Both the position numbers and the translations under genes were made by a program. Below, piece after piece: positions 5,592 to 6,386 of a stretch of 6,386 bases of DNA (positions are counted from its first letter, which is position 1; each line of letters begins with the position of its first letter). Source of the stretch: Clostridia bacterium (GTDB taxonomy: Bacteria; Bacillota; Clostridia; Oscillospirales; CAG-272); assembly GCA_017452215.1 (NCBI GenBank), contig JAFTMU010000259.1:1-6386 (forward strand), given 5' to 3'. The notes beneath the pieces were generated by a model, which searched no databases, had not been told where the DNA came from, and was given only the letters and a program-made list of their open reading frames with translations.

Positions 5592-5634
5592 AAAAAAGCG
5601 CTTTTTTGAACAAAAAGAGCGCTTTTCGTTTTTT
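5592..5634 (+). terminator. Intrinsic terminator of the lipoprotein gene
   Basis: AAAAGCGCT (5594-5602) pairs with AGCGCTTTT (5618-5626). The stem extends through a U-G pair (5603/5617) and four A-U pairs (5604-5607 with 5613-5616) to a 5-base loop. Six T follow at 5629-5634. It starts nine bases after the stop. The left half, 5592-5607, is itself a perfect 16-base palindrome, so local refolding is possible. Confidence 0.88.
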
Positions 5635-5666
5635 AATGTTTTTTGGTTTTTTACAAGGATTTTCTA

Positions 5667-5696
5667 TTGACAAAAGGGGCGTTTTTGTGATATAAT
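5667..5696 (+). promoter_or_regulatory. guaA: Sigma-A-type promoter of guaA
   Basis: Perfect -35 TTGACA (5667-5672) and perfect -10 TATAAT (5691-5696), separated by 18 bases. The predicted start near 5703 leaves a leader of only about 46 bases, too short for a purine riboswitch with its expression platform. Confidence 0.87.
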
Positions 5697-5717
5697 TTTT
5701 TTATTCTAAGGAATGCT

Positions 5718-5733
5718 TTTTCGGTTCCGAAAA
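5718..5733. promoter_or_regulatory. Palindrome in the guaA leader
   Basis: TTTTCGG and CCGAAAA form perfect 7-base arms around TT, just downstream of the predicted transcript start. As RNA it would give a 6 bp stem with a GTTC loop; as DNA it has the form of a dimeric repressor site. The role is unknown. Confidence 0.4.
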
Positions 5734-5736
5734 CAC

Positions 5737-5743
5737 AGGAGGA
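5737..5743 (+). promoter_or_regulatory. guaA: Ribosome binding site of guaA
   Basis: AGGAGGA ends 5 bases before ATG 5749. With the promoter just upstream it shows that translation truly begins at the ATPase domain, not within a longer protein. Confidence 0.88.
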
Positions 5744-5748
5744 CGATT

Positions 5749-6386
5749 ATGGAATTGCCAAACAAGCGCCCCGAGGGCATGGCACGCATCAACACAAAGG
5801 AGCTCGCCGACGCATTTATTGCCGAGCAGGTGGAACAGGTCCGTGCGCAGGTGGGGGATAAGAAGGTTTTGCTCGCACTTTCGGGAGGTGTGGATTCCTC
5901 CGTTGTTGCGGCGCTGTTGATCAAGGCGATTGGAAAGCAGCTGGTGTGTGTGCACGTCAATCACGGGCTCATGAGAAAAAATGAATCGGAAAACGTCATT
6001 GAGGTCTTCCAAAATCAGCTTGACGCCAACCTGGTTTACGTTGACGCAACAGACAGATTCCTCGATCTCCTCGCAGGCGTAGCGGATCCCGAAAAGAAGC
6101 GCAAGATCATCGGCGGTGAATTTATCAACGTGTTTGCGGAGGAAGCCCGTAAGCTGGAGGGCATTTCTTATCTTGCACAGGGCACGATTTATCCCGATAT
6201 TCTGGAAAGCATTAAGCAGGCAGAGGGAAAAAAGGCTGTCAAGTCTCATCACAACGTGGGCGGACTTCCCGAGGATCTCCAATTTGAGCTTGTTGAGCCT
6301 TTGAAATTCCTTTTCAAGGATGAGGTTCGTGTTGTGGGAAGAGCGCTGGGACTTCCTTCCGCAATGGTTGACCGTCAGCCCTTCCC
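5749..6386 (+). CDS. guaA: GMP synthase, ATP-pyrophosphatase domain without glutaminase domain; 3' end cut by window
   Basis: This enzyme converts XMP to GMP, activating XMP with ATP and then aminating it, in the cytoplasm. The 212 visible residues carry the PP-loop SGGVDSS (45-51), [12 protein letters not shown] (68-79), [16 protein letters not shown] (110-125), [11 protein letters not shown] (144-154) and [13 protein letters not shown] (165-177), all typical of the GuaA synthetase half; the window ends at RQPF, before the dimerisation domain. Ordinary bacterial GuaA has about 190-200 residues of class I glutamine amidotransferase ahead of the PP-loop; here only about 44 residues precede it. 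The lead-in has its own promoter and Shine-Dalgarno and the upstream gene is unrelated, so this is a genuine short form, like the split archaeal GuaAb. It must use free ammonia or a glutaminase encoded elsewhere. The usual VDHG-type Asp is Asn here (N71). The frame remains open at base 6386. Confidence 0.95.
   Translation, partial: MELPNKRPEGMARINTKELADAFIAEQVEQVRAQVGDKKVLLALSGGVDSSVVAALLIKAIGKQLVCVHVNHGLMRKNESENVIEVFQNQLDANLVYVDATDRFLDLLAGVADPEKKRKIIGGEFINVFAEEARKLEGISYLAQGTIYPDILESIKQAEGKKAVKSHHNVGGLPEDLQFELVEPLKFLFKDEVRVVGRALGLPSAMVDRQPF

Noticed and set aside
3393..5603. Exact 14-base repeat ATAAAAAAGCGCTT at 3393-3406 and 5590-5603 as an interspersed element
   Set aside because: Both copies are the left arms of intrinsic terminators with A-run and GC-rich stem; shared terminator design explains the match.
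4821..5676. Shared CTATTGACAAAA at 4821-4832 and 5665-5676 as a common operator
   Set aside because: The match is centred on the -35 consensus, and A-rich flanks are common here, so a shared regulator is not needed.
5701..6282. Minus-strand 193-residue frame over guaA
   Set aside because: Antisense shadow of a conserved enzyme whose plus-strand translation has unmistakable motifs.

Overview
The window looks like a chromosomal segment from a Clostridia-type member of the Bacillota. The signs are strong AGGAGG-type ribosome binding sites before every gene, TTGACA promoters with 17-18 bp spacers, intrinsic terminators with U-tracts, and Clostridia-like Tgt and GuaA protein sequences. Base composition is mixed, with AT-rich intergenic regions. 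No mobile element, CRISPR array, rRNA or tRNA gene was seen. The assignment rests on sequence style only; no database search was possible.

Layout. (1) 1-717: the C-terminal two thirds of tgt (tRNA-guanine transglycosylase), cut by the window edge, followed 20 bases later by an EamA-type (DMT) transporter (738-1622), probably in the same transcript and ended by a bulged hairpin terminator. (2) 1749-3378: a strong-looking promoter, a 5' leader hairpin and a 509-residue multi-pass membrane protein of unknown function with a long Ala/Glu tail; its codon choice is unlike its neighbours and suggests high expression. (3) 3431-4039, minus strand: a two-helix membrane protein with a C-terminal four-cysteine zinc ribbon. 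It converges on the previous gene at a shared bidirectional terminator and has its own consensus promoter. (4) 4200-4685: a small ferritin-like four-helix protein, divergent from the zinc-ribbon gene, with apparent loss of some metal ligands. (5) 4686-4886: a 201-base AT-rich regulatory region holding three successive inverted repeats and a consensus promoter, leading to a 231-residue lipoprotein or membrane-anchored protein of unknown function (4887-5582). (6) 5667-6386: promoter, short leader and the 5' part of a guaA-type GMP synthase that begins directly with the ATP-pyrophosphatase domain and has no glutaminase domain.

The genes do not form one obvious pathway. Tgt (queuosine tRNA modification) and GuaA (GMP synthesis) are housekeeping; the four between them (membrane protein, zinc-ribbon protein, ferritin-like protein, lipoprotein) are mostly separate transcription units. 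I see no convincing new multi-gene system. The best leads are the standalone GMP synthase ATPase subunit, the stacked inverted repeats at 4690-4830, the codon-biased membrane protein, and the degenerate ferritin-like protein.
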